A stretch of DNA of 64,000 nt from Gnetum montanum (lineage: Eukaryota > Streptophyta > Gnetopsida > Gnetales > Gnetaceae), in the NCBI GenBank assembly GCA_015680685.1, contig MNCI01011946.1:485924-549923 (forward strand), in the 5' to 3' direction. Each line of letters starts with the position of its first letter. Position 1 is the stretch's first letter. This document shows, in pieces, positions 28,101 to 36,030 of the stretch. A program made the position numbers and the translations under genes. Below the pieces are notes generated by a model. The model was not told the DNA's origin. It saw nothing but the letters and a program-made list of their open reading frames with translations, and did not search any database.

Positions 28101-28998
28101 TGTATCATGCTTCCTCATGTAAAGTGATTCTAAACTTCTTGCTGAAATGTGTTTATATAAATTCTGCAGCAATTTTCTTTAACCCCTTTTTGATTTTACA
28201 ATGATGATAAAAGCTTCCATTAATGCAAATTTCTAAATGATTATTTGGCAATTTAACCACTTTATTTCCAATTTCACAATCAAAGACACCTGTGACACTT
28301 TCAGAGTGTTCACAAACATTTTCCCTGTCTGTAAAAAGTAAAATAAGAGCTATCAGGAAAGGTTTTCATTTCATTCAAAATGATCAAATCTAATCCTGCC
28401 AATTTTAATAATTGATAAATGATTTTCCCTTGGATTTGTTTCTAAGCATTTGCTTGCTCAAATATTATGCTAGCTGTTTTTTCTAACTATGAGCACATAT
28501 TTGCAATGCGTACTCTTTCAGGTGATGATGCTGAAAGATGAACTTCGAAAACTGGATAGATTTAAAGAATACGGTGATGTGGATATGACATACTTGAAAA
28601 ATGTTATATTTCAATTGCTCTTAAAAGGTAAATATTTAGTTATGGGCTTTTTGCTGGCAGAAAAGGGTTAACTGGTATATAATCTGAACACTTCAGATTT
28701 TATCTATATCAGGGGAAGTGGAGGCTCTTCTTCCCGTCATTTCTACAATATTGCGCTTTAGCCCTGATGAGGTGCCTACTTAGGCTCACATCCATTCCAT
28801 TGCAAATTCTTATCAAAATTTAAGCAATGTGGATTACATCTTTTAATTGATTTTATATGTTTGCAGATCAAAAAATGCGAAGAAACCAACAATGTTTCAC
28901 GCAACCTTGCATCAACTACTTCCAGCGCATCAACGGAAACTGCAGCTCCGGCACCTTCTTCATTTTTTTCTAACTTTCTATTCTTAAATGGAAACTAA
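1195..28998 (+). CDS. GRIP: Golgin GRIP (GRIP-domain trans-Golgi coiled-coil protein), 26 exons
   Basis: Assembling 26 exons gives 3,123 nt, i.e. 1,040 residues plus stop, with every splice phase compatible. Residues ~8-955 are almost unbroken charged heptad coiled coil, broken by a Ser/Gly/Asp-rich stretch around 250-300. Residues ~960-1001 match the GRIP domain: DMTYLKNVIFQLL (963-975), EVEALLPVISTILRFSPDE (979-997), then IKKC. The last ~40 residues are a Ser/Thr/Ala-rich tail. In the family, the GRIP domain binds the small GTPase ARL1 through a conserved Tyr (here Tyr966) and places the golgin on trans-Golgi membranes, where the coiled coil tethers vesicles. There is no signal peptide or membrane segment. 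From memory the Arabidopsis protein is nearer 790 residues, so this one would be longer, chiefly in the coiled coil. The GRAB-domain golgins GC3/GC4 are a poorer match at the C-terminus. Confidence 0.92.
1487..6430 (+). other. Introns 1-6 of GRIP: mostly unique AT-rich sequence
   Basis: Short exons 2-6 are embedded here. The intron sequence contains no recognisable coding domain. Visible features are an A-tract interrupted by CC at 4136-4163, a perfect 14-bp palindrome GGGGACATGTCCCC at 4231-4244 inside a GC-richer patch (about 3890-4310) that may be an unidentified repeat, and a (CT)11 microsatellite at 6217-6238. Short ORFs in this span have no family resemblance. Confidence 0.5.
7201..7710 (+). 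repeat. Degenerate short tandem repeats in GRIP intron 7
   Basis: At 7201-7270 a 27-bp unit (GAGTGCATGAAGAGATTTGC plus ATAGATG) recurs about 2.6 times with few changes. From about 7500 to 7650, looser units of 30-43 bp recur, built around GGTGACATA and AGATCTGTGCA words. The Cys- and His-rich reading frames on the minus strand across this stretch are by-products of the repeat (TGCA-rich), not genes. Confidence 0.65.
8240..9800 (+). mobile_element. Decayed Ty1/copia retrotransposon relic (gag to integrase)
   Basis: Three separate traces occur in copia order. At 8258-8545 there is a copia gag-like frame (DEWEGVNKNFSSSILLVLDE and following). At about 8862-8900 there is a damaged zinc-knuckle remnant (the C-x4-H-x4-C half can be followed only across a frameshift). 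At about 9610-9780 the integrase C-terminal core reads DMLKAMLEYKKLPFYLWGEA then VVNNLLGKH, preceded by remnants of the QQNGVVER motif with stop codons. No LTR or reverse transcriptase could be defined. It lies in intron 7 of GRIP in the same orientation and cannot be functional. Confidence 0.65.
9813..10196 (+). repeat. tRNA-derived SINE in a 192-bp tandem duplication
   Basis: Two units of exactly 192 bp (9813-10004 and 10005-10196) differ at a limited number of sites. Each begins TGCTCTTAATGTGAAAAGGA and ends TGCTATGCAT. Within each is a Pol III-like head: box A-like GGAGTGGTGTTGAGGTG and box B-like GGTTCGAGCC (GGTTCAAGCC in unit 1). A related copy lies at 27496-27654. Because the pre-SINE flank is part of the unit, the second copy most likely arose by unequal exchange or by a second insertion at the same place. 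In both cases it sits at the edge of the copia relic. Confidence 0.7.
10610..12350 (+). other. GRIP intron 8, left part: AT-rich, no gene
   Basis: Very AT-rich sequence (10700-11100 especially). An ORF of 178 codons at 11166-11702 has no recognisable domain. Around 11420-11540 there are many short variants of GGAATTG/GATTCAGA and an inverted repeat TGGGATC-GT-GATCCCA, suggesting the end of an unidentified small repeat element. Confidence 0.35.
12360..12985 (-). mobile_element. Ty1/copia RT-RNase H relic
   Basis: On the minus strand 12982-12740 translates to the typical end of copia reverse transcriptase and start of RNase H: MVYLTNTIPNDSCTVNLLSL, then LLRYLKDTQYYDLM, SSKIDLEGHIDADYDQDE and a serine-rich finish. 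Further along the minus strand (about 12600-12360) the RNase H remnant continues with a CDNQSS-like catalytic patch and H-x-R/K-type residues, now with frame breaks. The element is opposite to GRIP and truncated on both sides. Confidence 0.75.
13400..15885 (+). other. GRIP intron 8, right part: unidentified, possibly repeat-derived
   Basis: A region of higher GC (about 13970-15400) than its surroundings. It carries several mid-sized open frames: 13788-13973 plus (Lys/Glu-rich), 14935-15378 minus (147 codons) and 15130-15342 plus. I recognise no domain. The composition step suggests an inserted element or processed fragment. Exons 8 and 9 join across it in phase, so it is not part of the GRIP coding sequence. 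Confidence 0.35.
16075..16180 (+). repeat. tRNA-derived SINE (intron 9)
   Basis: Box A-like TAGTGGTAAGTG at 16091-16102 and box B-like GGTTTGATTCC at 16129-16139 lie about 26 bp apart, followed by an A-rich tail (from about 16163). The head resembles the minus-strand copy at 24995-25130, including CTAGTGGTAAG and GGTTTGATTCCA. Confidence 0.6.
17795..17940 (+). repeat. SINE-like tRNA-related sequence (intron 9)
   Basis: GAGGTGACAGCATAACTGGT followed about 40 bp later by box B-like GCAAGTTCGAGCT (17856-17868) gives a tRNA-like Pol III head. There is no clear tail or target duplication, so family membership is uncertain. Confidence 0.4.
17941..19337 (+). other. GRIP intron 9, remainder: no recognisable feature
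   Basis: AT-rich intronic sequence up to the acceptor of exon 10. I see no domain, LTR or tandem repeat here. Confidence 0.4.
24995..25130 (-). repeat. tRNA-derived SINE (intron 21)
   Basis: On the minus strand, box A-like TAGCCTAGTGGTAAG (25115-25101) and box B-like GGTTTGATTCC (25072-25062) are correctly ordered and spaced for a Pol III promoter. The body then reads towards GGGGGGTGTACCTATA. It resembles the plus-strand SINE at 16075. Confidence 0.65.
25318..25620 (-). repeat. Two weaker SINE-like pieces (intron 21)
   Basis: The piece at 25488-25620 shares the tail words of the SINE just upstream (AGGTACACCCCAAGA... against AGGTACACCCCCCAAGA), with a tRNA-like head on the minus strand (TTAGCTCATTGTC...). 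The piece at 25318-25420 has only a box A-like word (TAGCTCAATGGTGACTGGTT, minus strand). Both are diverged; the second could be chance. Confidence 0.35.
27240..28440 (-). mobile_element. L1-type LINE relic (endonuclease to RT start), split by a SINE
   Basis: On the minus strand, 28410-28320 reads LAGLDLIILNEMKTFPDSS followed by YFTFYRQG, matching the late endonuclease motif of plant L1 elements (ILNGxxxFP...). At 27430-27295 it reads STVNLLFKKEDKLDLNNYRS, the first conserved reverse-transcriptase block (LxxKKGD..DxxNYRPI). Stops and frameshifts lie between them, and a SINE has inserted into the linker at 27496-27654. The RT catalytic region is missing, so the copy is dead. It lies in intron 23 of GRIP on the opposite strand. 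Confidence 0.65.
27484..27666 (+). repeat. tRNA-derived SINE with 12-bp target duplication
   Basis: The SINE body is about 27496-27654, flanked by identical 12-bp copies TTCCATATTAGT at 27484-27495 and 27655-27666. The head has GGAGTGATGGTAAGGTG and a near-canonical box B GGTTCGAACC (27562-27571). The body (TTAGGCTTTCACTCATCTAC, GATGATCC) is shared with the duplicated copies at 9813-10196, and the tail is T-rich. It interrupts the minus-strand LINE relic, so it is younger than the LINE. Confidence 0.8.
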
Positions 28999-29340
28999 GT
29001 CTTTCTTGTTTCAATTAAAAGTGATATTCATATCTCAGCGCCTAAATTGCCAGTATGCTGGATTTTCTCGTGGTTAAGCACCGTTCCATTGTAGTAATGG
29101 GCCAATTAAAATTTGTTGTTTTAATTTTTTTTAAGCCCAGTATGTATATGTGTTAGCCTTTCATTTATCTTTGTTAATTTTGTCATCATCGTTTTTCTTT
29201 TTAAAATCAGGTCTCCAAGCATATTTATGATATTTTGACCATTTGCATTTTTAATCATGTACCAAAAACTTTGGGTCGACCTCAGCTTCTTTCTAATAAA
29301 CAATAATTTGTATTCTCAATGGAATGAATCAGATGTACAG
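28999..29340 (+). other. Probable 3' UTR of GRIP with poly(A) signal
   Basis: AT-rich sequence follows the TAA at 28996-28998. A canonical AATAAA lies at 29295-29300, about 300 nt after the stop, and AATTAAAA-type near-signals occur at about 29015 and 29104. The cleavage site is inferred, not seen. Confidence 0.5.
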
Positions 29341-30696
29341 TAACTTTTTAAAAAATATCATTCATTGACACGGTAAGGTTTCTGTGTGCTAAAGTTCTTA
29401 TAAACTTTAATCTTTGTTCGATTACAAATTTTGTAAAATGAGAGAATAAAATTCATCATGAAGAAAAGGGTGAATCCCCTCTTCCTAATTATAAATAGAT
29501 GTCATGAACTTTGTCGGAGAGACATTGGGGAAATTAAGAGTCAATAAAGATAGGAACTATCAAAAGGCCTCTATCAAGCCATCATGAAGCCATTATTATT
29601 TTTGGGGGTGCTAAAATCCAAAATAATTGAAATATTGGTAAACAGAAGTTTATGATTTGGTGCTCTCGAGTAGAATTGAACCTTTGACTTGGGCTTACCA
29701 AGCCAAGACCTGGACCACTTGGCTAACACCTTTGTAATATATATGGGCATCATGCTTAGATATTACTAAGCCAAGTCATTATTATTTTTGCTAACTTGAG
29801 GTTATCAAGCCAAGCCATTTGGCCTAGGGTTACCTAGCCAAGCTATTATTAATTTTGCATCATGCTTAGATATGGACATCTAAGATTTGTAATAAATTTC
29901 AACCAAGTAATAATATTATTCTTGATGATCAATACACTTGTCTACTTGCTTTTTTGTATTTGGAAGTGTTTTTGACCGCATGTTCTCTATTATATTTGGA
30001 ACCTTTGGTGTGGTTTTTTTTCCCCAACAATAAGAACGTGTTAAATATCATATTCTCAAATATGTAGCTTTTTAGTTACAACTTAAAGAAAAAAATTCCA
30101 ATGAAAGTTAAACAATTAATAAGCTCAAGTTGGAGAAACTATAAACTTTTGTTACTATTTGTTTATTATTTTTGATTGATGCATTTTTTTGTCTTTAAAG
30201 AGAGCATTTGTCTTCTCTTTACAAGAAACCCTTTACTAAAGTGAAAACCTAAAAAGATTCTTTTGAATAAGGGCAAGAATTTATTTTTTTGTTTTATTTT
30301 TTTTTTAACTCTAGAGGGAAGGTTTTTTAGAATTGGTTGTAAGGATGGAAACCTAAAAAGGTATTTCCAAAGCTAGTAATTTTTTTCTTTAGGCTTTATT
30401 TTCTATATTGATGATATGATGTACTCTAAAGTTTTCATAACTTTCTTCCATTTGGTTGAATCATGCTTTTCCAAATTATTTCAAAATCATATTTAATGAG
30501 TTTACATCTCACAAACTCCAATTTTAGATGTTTTATCTCACAAACTTCCTTATAATGTTACAATATTTTCACATGGTACCCTCATACTATTTCAAATCAC
30601 AATCTCAAGTTGATCTCACAAGCTTTATTTCACATGGTACCCTCTCATACTATCTCATAAGTCATATTTGTAATCTTGAATTGATTTAAAGATTAT
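29341..30696. other. Intergenic, AT-rich, between GRIP and the retroelement stack
   Basis: No gene. Local imperfect duplications lie around 29570-29870 (repeats of AAGCCAAGCCATT, CATCATGCTTAGATAT and CATTATTATTTTTG). A tRNA-like sequence is at 29658-29730. Farther right, 30530-30650 repeats ATCTCACAA and TCACATGGTACCCTC words. Confidence 0.45.
29658..29730 (-). repeat. tRNA-like sequence (SINE head or tRNA pseudogene)
   Basis: The minus strand gives a 73-nt tRNA-sized sequence starting GGTGTTAGCCAAGTGGTCC and ending GAGAGCACCA. Six of the seven acceptor positions can pair (counting one G-T). Box A (TAGCCAAGTGGT) and a box B-like word (GGTTCAATTC) are present, and the anticodon-loop position would read GGT. 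The T-stem does not pair and the D-arm is irregular, so it is not a working tRNA gene. Confidence 0.5.
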
Positions 30697-31290
30697 TGAT
30701 AGGTTATGCGAAGGGTTGCATCGATGGGCATATGTTGATGCATCCCTATCGATGCATGGGTTGATGCATCAACGCAGTGTTTGTCTTTGCCTATATAAGT
30801 GCACGTACCCATCGCAATTATGGCACCATTTGAGTCAATAAAGTAGTTAGGTTCTTGCAGTTTGTTTCCATAAAAGTTAGAATATTTTCTAAGTGCTTGC
30901 AATAGGACTTCAAGGATTATACAGATCGTAATTCAAGCATCAATGTACCTAAACACTTTGATGTGTCAACAATAAAAACTAGATTCTTGGAACTCCTTGC
31001 AGCCCTCAAAATAGATTAATGTTTTCTTGCATGCATTTTACTATTCATGCACTTTACGTTCATGTCTTATTTAATTAATACACAAGTACAGTCACCTTGA
31101 ACATGTCGTTAATGCTTGATAATCCCAGTAGTGTTATCACTTGGTTCACCCAGTAGCATTCTTAATGAGTTCAGGATGTGCACAAAAGGTGGGCCCATAT
31201 GCTTATGTTAGGAAGTAGATTAACACATTAGATAGTTAATTAGCTTAATTCATAATTAATTACTTTACTCACACTTAGATTAAACCAGAA
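30697..31290 (+). repeat. 5' LTR of element A, 3'-truncated
   Basis: A probable TG start at 30697 is followed by U3 rich in GATGCATC/ATCGATGC palindromic words (30718-30775). A TATA box (TATATAAG) lies at 30793-30800, then the R/U5 region alignable with the D LTR (AACCCAGTAGCA-type words near 31140). It breaks off at about 31285 and continues in gag, so the CA end and PBS are missing. Confidence 0.6.
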
Positions 31291-33130
31291 AAAAAAACAA
31301 TTCAAAGTGGTCTATACTCATCCAAATGCCTACACTTTGGATTTCACCTTCATCCTACACCATGACAAGCAGCTGCGATGGAGAGATAGGGAAGACAACA
31401 TCATGTTACCTCTCAACCGATCTATTCCTTCAATACTGTTAAACAATATCATCAATTTGGGCATTACTAGACTCAATGCAGAGTATGAAGTTCATAACCA
31501 TGCTTATCAGGATTATCATCCCACAAAAGCACAATAAAAGAAAGAATGGCAAATGGAAGCTAGATATGAGGCCTCCAAAGGCAAAACATTTCCTACCCAC
31601 TCGTTCCTACAAACACCCAAAGAAGGTGAGGACTTCTTTTTGGGTGCCTCCCAAAATATAGATTCTCCTCCTCTTCTTGATGAGGAAACCCTTAACCAGT
31701 GGTTATAGGAAGAATGGGTCTTAAGGTTAAGGGGGCCTTGAAAGGTGGTAACCAAGGCAAGAACAATGACAAGCACGAAGAGAGAGATAAAAATGGTAAT
31801 CAAGGTAGGGGTTAAAGAAGAGGAGGCAGTAGACATCACTTTGGTGCTAATTCTCCTTCCTCTTCACCTTCATCATCCTCAAAGTCTTCCTCCTCCAACT
31901 CCGATAGGAGAAGCAAATGCAACAAAAATCTTGATGAAGATGAACAGTAGGATAGGGATTATCACAAATCCCACTAAAACAACAGAGACCACGAGCATGA
32001 GCAACATGGGGATGAACATCACAAAGAGCAAAGGGATAATAGAACTCATCATGGACATCATGGCCATGATAGGGACCACAAAGGTTGCTATGGCTATGAT
32101 GAGTCCATGCTAGCTACTAGAAATATGTTGAACATTTCAGAGGTTGTTAGGATACAACCTAGGCACATGAAGAATAGCCAAATCAAATGCTTGGATATGA
32201 ATAATATCCCCAAGTTCGATGGGGGATACAATTTAGATCCAAAAAATCATCTGTAAGCCTTTCATGATGCTTGTGCCTTGCAAAATGTGAAAAATAAATG
32301 GTAAAAGCTAAAACTATTCCCAATGCCACTCATTAAAGAAGTAGAGGATTGGTATCGGTCCTTGAAACCGAAATCTATTTGGCAATGGAGTATGATGCTA
32401 AAGCTGTTCAATGACAAGAACCAGACGTACTCTAGAGTGTCTAATTTAAGGAGGCAAATCCAAGGGTAGAAACAAGGCACTCATGAGTCCTTGGATGCGA
32501 CTAAGGACAGGTACTACTCTTTGTTACATCGCTGCCCAGGCTATGGATACTCCCAACGGAATCAATTATGCCATATCATAAATGGAATTAGAACTGAAAC
32601 AAGGAGAACCCTTAGGGTTTATGCCCAAGGGAGACTTTCTAAGCTAAGGGCCCATCAAATTCAAAGGCTCATTGAGCAAGTGACCAAAGAGGAAGAAGAG
32701 CTGAAAAAATGGAAAAGCGTAGAGAAATACAATAGAGATCCCTTCATCCACAAGAGAGAGGTCCATTTTTGTGAAAATGAGAAGGAAGCACCGCTTGATG
32801 AAGTGGTGCAAAGGAAAACCTTGCCAATCCAAAAATCTATTATTGAAATATTGGCTAAGGTTGACAAAATGTGGGACTCCTTGGACAAAAAATTTCAAAC
32901 TACTCTGAAAATTGCAAATGAGAGGAGAGATCAATGAGGTAGTGGTTATGAGCGAAGGAAGAAGAAGGAGGTCGAACGTGAACATCATAAAGCTAAAGAC
33001 AAAGTTGCAACAATAGAGGAGGTTGCAAATTTTGAGTTTAATGATGATGGTTGTGATATATGCCAATATGAAGAACATCCCTTTGCCCTATTGTGTCACA
33101 CTTACAGGAATTTGGAATGTATGCTTTAAA
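31291..33130 (+). pseudogene. gag of element A
   Basis: The N-terminal part (31300-31540, VVYTHPNAYTLDFTFILH...) aligns with the gag of D (59990 on). The capsid-like part (about 32160-32940) contains LDMNNIPKFDGGYNLDPKNH and the Retrotrans_gag-type stretch with YYSLLHRCPGYGYSQRNQL. At least four stops interrupt it. The tail (33040-33080, CDICQYEEHPFALLCH) has a Cys/His cluster that may be a modified zinc-binding motif. Confidence 0.75.
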
Positions 33131-33749
33131 TTCTAGACTAGTAAAATGGCAAGCACCTAGGAGGTTGCCTTATCCCTAAGGCAACTATCAGCAGCAGTTC
33201 CACCAACAAGCTTACTATATGAGTGGAGCACCACCTCAACCTTAAGAATAATATCATCAGTGGCAACACCCATAGTCATGGGGAATACCACCTCCAAGGC
33301 AACAATACCCTTATCATCATCAACCTAATCCATACGTGTACTACGCTTAGCAGCCCATTTCTCCACATGACACTTTCAGTCATTCTTCCTTTCCACAACA
33401 CTATTATCCTCCTAAATACTATGGAGCACCTTCACCAAGGGGGATGTCCCTAGTCCTCTACAATCCTCCTCCACACTTTCCACTTCTACACCTTCACCTT
33501 CAACCCCTTTGCCATCTACTCCATCCATGCAAGGTAAGATACCTACCTAGCCATAGTAGAGAAATGCTATGAGGGCCATAGACTTATAGCTGGCTTCTCA
33601 ATTGAGTGGTTATAAATCCAAGCAGCACAAATGATCATTCTTTAGAACCAACAATCCCACAAAGCCCTCACAAACACCTATGGCTGCTAACCCTATTGTT
33701 ACTACCTCTTAAATGTCTGTTGAGAAACTTGCATACTAAAGCACTTTCC

Positions 33750-34460
33750 AATTGCACACCGTCATGTTGACCCATGTGGTCATAGATTAGATTAGGGCTA
33801 GCCATCTTCCTAGCAAGAGATCTGATCCTAGGAGTCCTCTTATCTATTTATAGATTATTAGAACCATGTAAGGCTCGTTTAGACTTAGGCTCTGAAGTTA
33901 ACTTGATTTTGTAAGAAATGTACAAAGCCTAAAACTTGCCTCCCTTAAAAAGAGCAACATTAGGTTGAAGTTGGCAAACTAATCCATCACTGTTCTTTTG
34001 GGATTGGTAGAAGACATCATGATCACCATTTATGGATGGTCGTGTCCTACTGATTTCCTGGTAATTCATGTGGAGAACAATAAAGGGGACTTCCCTATCA
34101 TCATGGAAAGAGCATGGCTAAGTACTATAAATGCATGGTTGGGGATCAGAGACCTTTCCTTAGAAATTTCCAAGGAAAATGACTTTAAAAAATTTGAGAA
34201 GAAGAGAGTTCCATGCATCGCGCACAATGACATAGGGTGCCATTACATACAAAAACTATGGATTGTAAAGTGCACAACACTTCAAGCATGTAGTCAATGT
34301 GCAAACATCAAAGAAATTCAAAGGTGCTTATACACAACAGTCACTAAACAAAAGGGCATTCAATGGCTGACAACTAAAAATGAGGTTGAATCAATAATGT
34401 GCATGGAACCAGCTAAGAGCCTCACAAGTTCATATGTGGAAAGCATGGATCAATAGAAGC
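33750..34460 (+). pseudogene. Protease region of element A
   Basis: About 33870-33900 reads LDLGSEVNLI where element C has LLDSGSGVNLIS, so the aspartic protease D-S/T-G is altered to D-L-G. Downstream, 33998-34220 keeps a long protease-domain frame (LVEDIMITIYGW..., SLEISKEN). The proline- and glutamine-rich gag-protease linker lies upstream (33200-33700) and is heavily stopped. Confidence 0.65.
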
Positions 34461-34519
34461 AAATCCATCACCAACTCTCTGATGAATAAGGTGAAATCAA
34501 TTAGAGAGAGTTGGAGATC

Positions 34520-36030
34520 CTTAAAACTTTCAAGTAAGAGCCCCTTGAACTAAAGGCTATATTGGCAGCAATGGAGTATGTATTTCTAAACAATGGCAAG
34601 CCAGTAATTATCAATGCCACACTTGGCCTTGAACAAAAGAAGAAATTATTAGAAGTCATGAACAAATGATCAACAGCCTTTGCCTGGTCACATCATGAGC
34701 TAATAGGAATTGATCTAAGGATATGCCAGTATAGAATATATATAGATTCCTCCATCAAACCAAAGAGGCAACTGCAAAGACACTTGAACCCAAAGCTCAA
34801 GCAAATCATCAATGAAGAGATTAAACAAGTCCTCAAGGTTGGGTTCATTTATCCCATTGTGAATAGCAAGTGGGTTAGCCCCCTTGTTATTGTGCCAAAG
34901 AAAGAAGAAAACTAGAGAGTCTATATAGACCTCAGGCTGTTGAATATGGCCACTTACAAGGATCACTTTCCATTACCATTTGTGGGCTAAGTGCTTGATA
35001 CTATCATAGGGCATTGCTACTATAGCCTTCTAGATGGTTATAATGACTATAACCAAATCCAAATTGCACTAGAGAACTAGGCAAAGACAACATTCACAAA
35101 TCCTTGGGGGACTTTTGCATAGAAAAATATGTCCTTTGGCCTATGCAATGCTCCCACTACATTCCAATGATTGGTCCTCAGCATCTTCCAACAATAAATT
35201 AGTAGAGAGGTATAAGTCTTCATGGATGACTTCTTTACCTATGGGGCTACCTTTGAGTAAGCCTTGGACTATCTTAAGCAAGTTCTTCAATGGTGTGTAG
35301 AAACCAACTTATGGCTCAATTGGTAAAAGAGCCATCTAATGGTCTAAGAAGGCATTATTTTGGGACACCGAATTTCAACTAAAGGGATCGAGGTAGACCC
35401 CAAAAAAATAAGGATCATCCAAGGAATAACCAAATAACCAGAGATCATAAAAGATGTGAAGTCATTCCTTGGCGACATTAGTTATTACAAGTGCTTCATT
35501 GAGAACTTATCAAATATTGTTAAGTCATTAGTGGAGCTTACAAAGAAGGGTGTACCATTCATTTGGACCAAGGAATGTGAGCATGCATTCCAACAACTCA
35601 AGTAGAAACTCTAATTCTATGAGCACCAAACTAGTCCAAGCCATGCCATATTATGACGAATGCATCAAACTATGCCTTGGAAGTCATGCTTACATATATG
35701 GACAATAAAAAATGTCCATATTACATCCACTTTGCAAGTAGAAGCATTGTGAGTGCACAACTCAACTACACCACCACTGAAAAAGAGCTTATGGTAGTGG
35801 TGTACGCATTGGAGAGATTCAGGCACTATGTGCTTGGATATAAAGTGTTTGTGCATTGTCATCATAGTGTCATCTGGTTCTTTATGAACAAGCTAATAAT
35901 AAGTCCCTATATCATATGGTGGCTGGTGATCCTTTAGGAGTTCAATCTAACAATGGTAGACAGAAAGAGGACCGAGAATGTGTTAACTGATCACTTGTCT
36001 TAGTTGAGATGGGACAACAAAGGGGATGAG
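34520..36030 (+). pseudogene. Reverse transcriptase and RNase H of element A
   Basis: RT motifs are seen in order: KWVSPLVIVPKKE (34870), IDLRLLNM, KDHFPLPFV, LLDGYNDYNQIQIA, TFTNPWGTFA, FGLCNAPTTFQ, and the catalytic box VFMDDFFTYG (35215). Then come GHRIS, IRIIQGI and KSFLG (connection). RNase H is open at 35653-35937 with NYTTTEKELMVVVYALERFR. In-frame stops recur throughout. The catalytic Asp pair of the RT itself is intact. Confidence 0.85.

Larger units (their letters stand above)
1195..28998 (+). other. GRIP: Exon map of GRIP
   Basis: Coding exons: 1195-1486, 2670-2782, 2895-3052, 4657-4729, 4947-5033, 5405-5864, 6431-6546, 10440-10609, 15886-15979, 19338-19424, 19500-19580, 19692-19817, 20430-20538, 20701-20780, 21089-21217, 21296-21396, 21646-21779, 21880-21968, 22153-22272, 22846-22873, 22967-23025, 26643-26714, 26792-26839, 28522-28627, 28713-28771, 28867-28998. 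All introns are GT-AG. The least certain joins are the donor of exon 5 (GTTTTA) and the acceptor of exon 18 (GGTGAAG); both are needed to keep the frame. The largest introns are 8 (5.3 kb), 7 (3.9 kb), 21 (3.6 kb) and 9 (3.4 kb), and these hold most of the intronic transposon debris. Exon 6 (460 nt) is the largest and exon 20 (28 nt) the smallest. Confidence 0.85.

Noticed and set aside
29658-29730. Functional tRNA gene
   Set aside because: The T-stem does not pair and the D-arm is irregular; better explained as a SINE head or pseudogene.
31745-32113. Met/Ile/Thr-rich ORFs on both strands
   Set aside because: They are shadow frames of the low-complexity gag region of element A.
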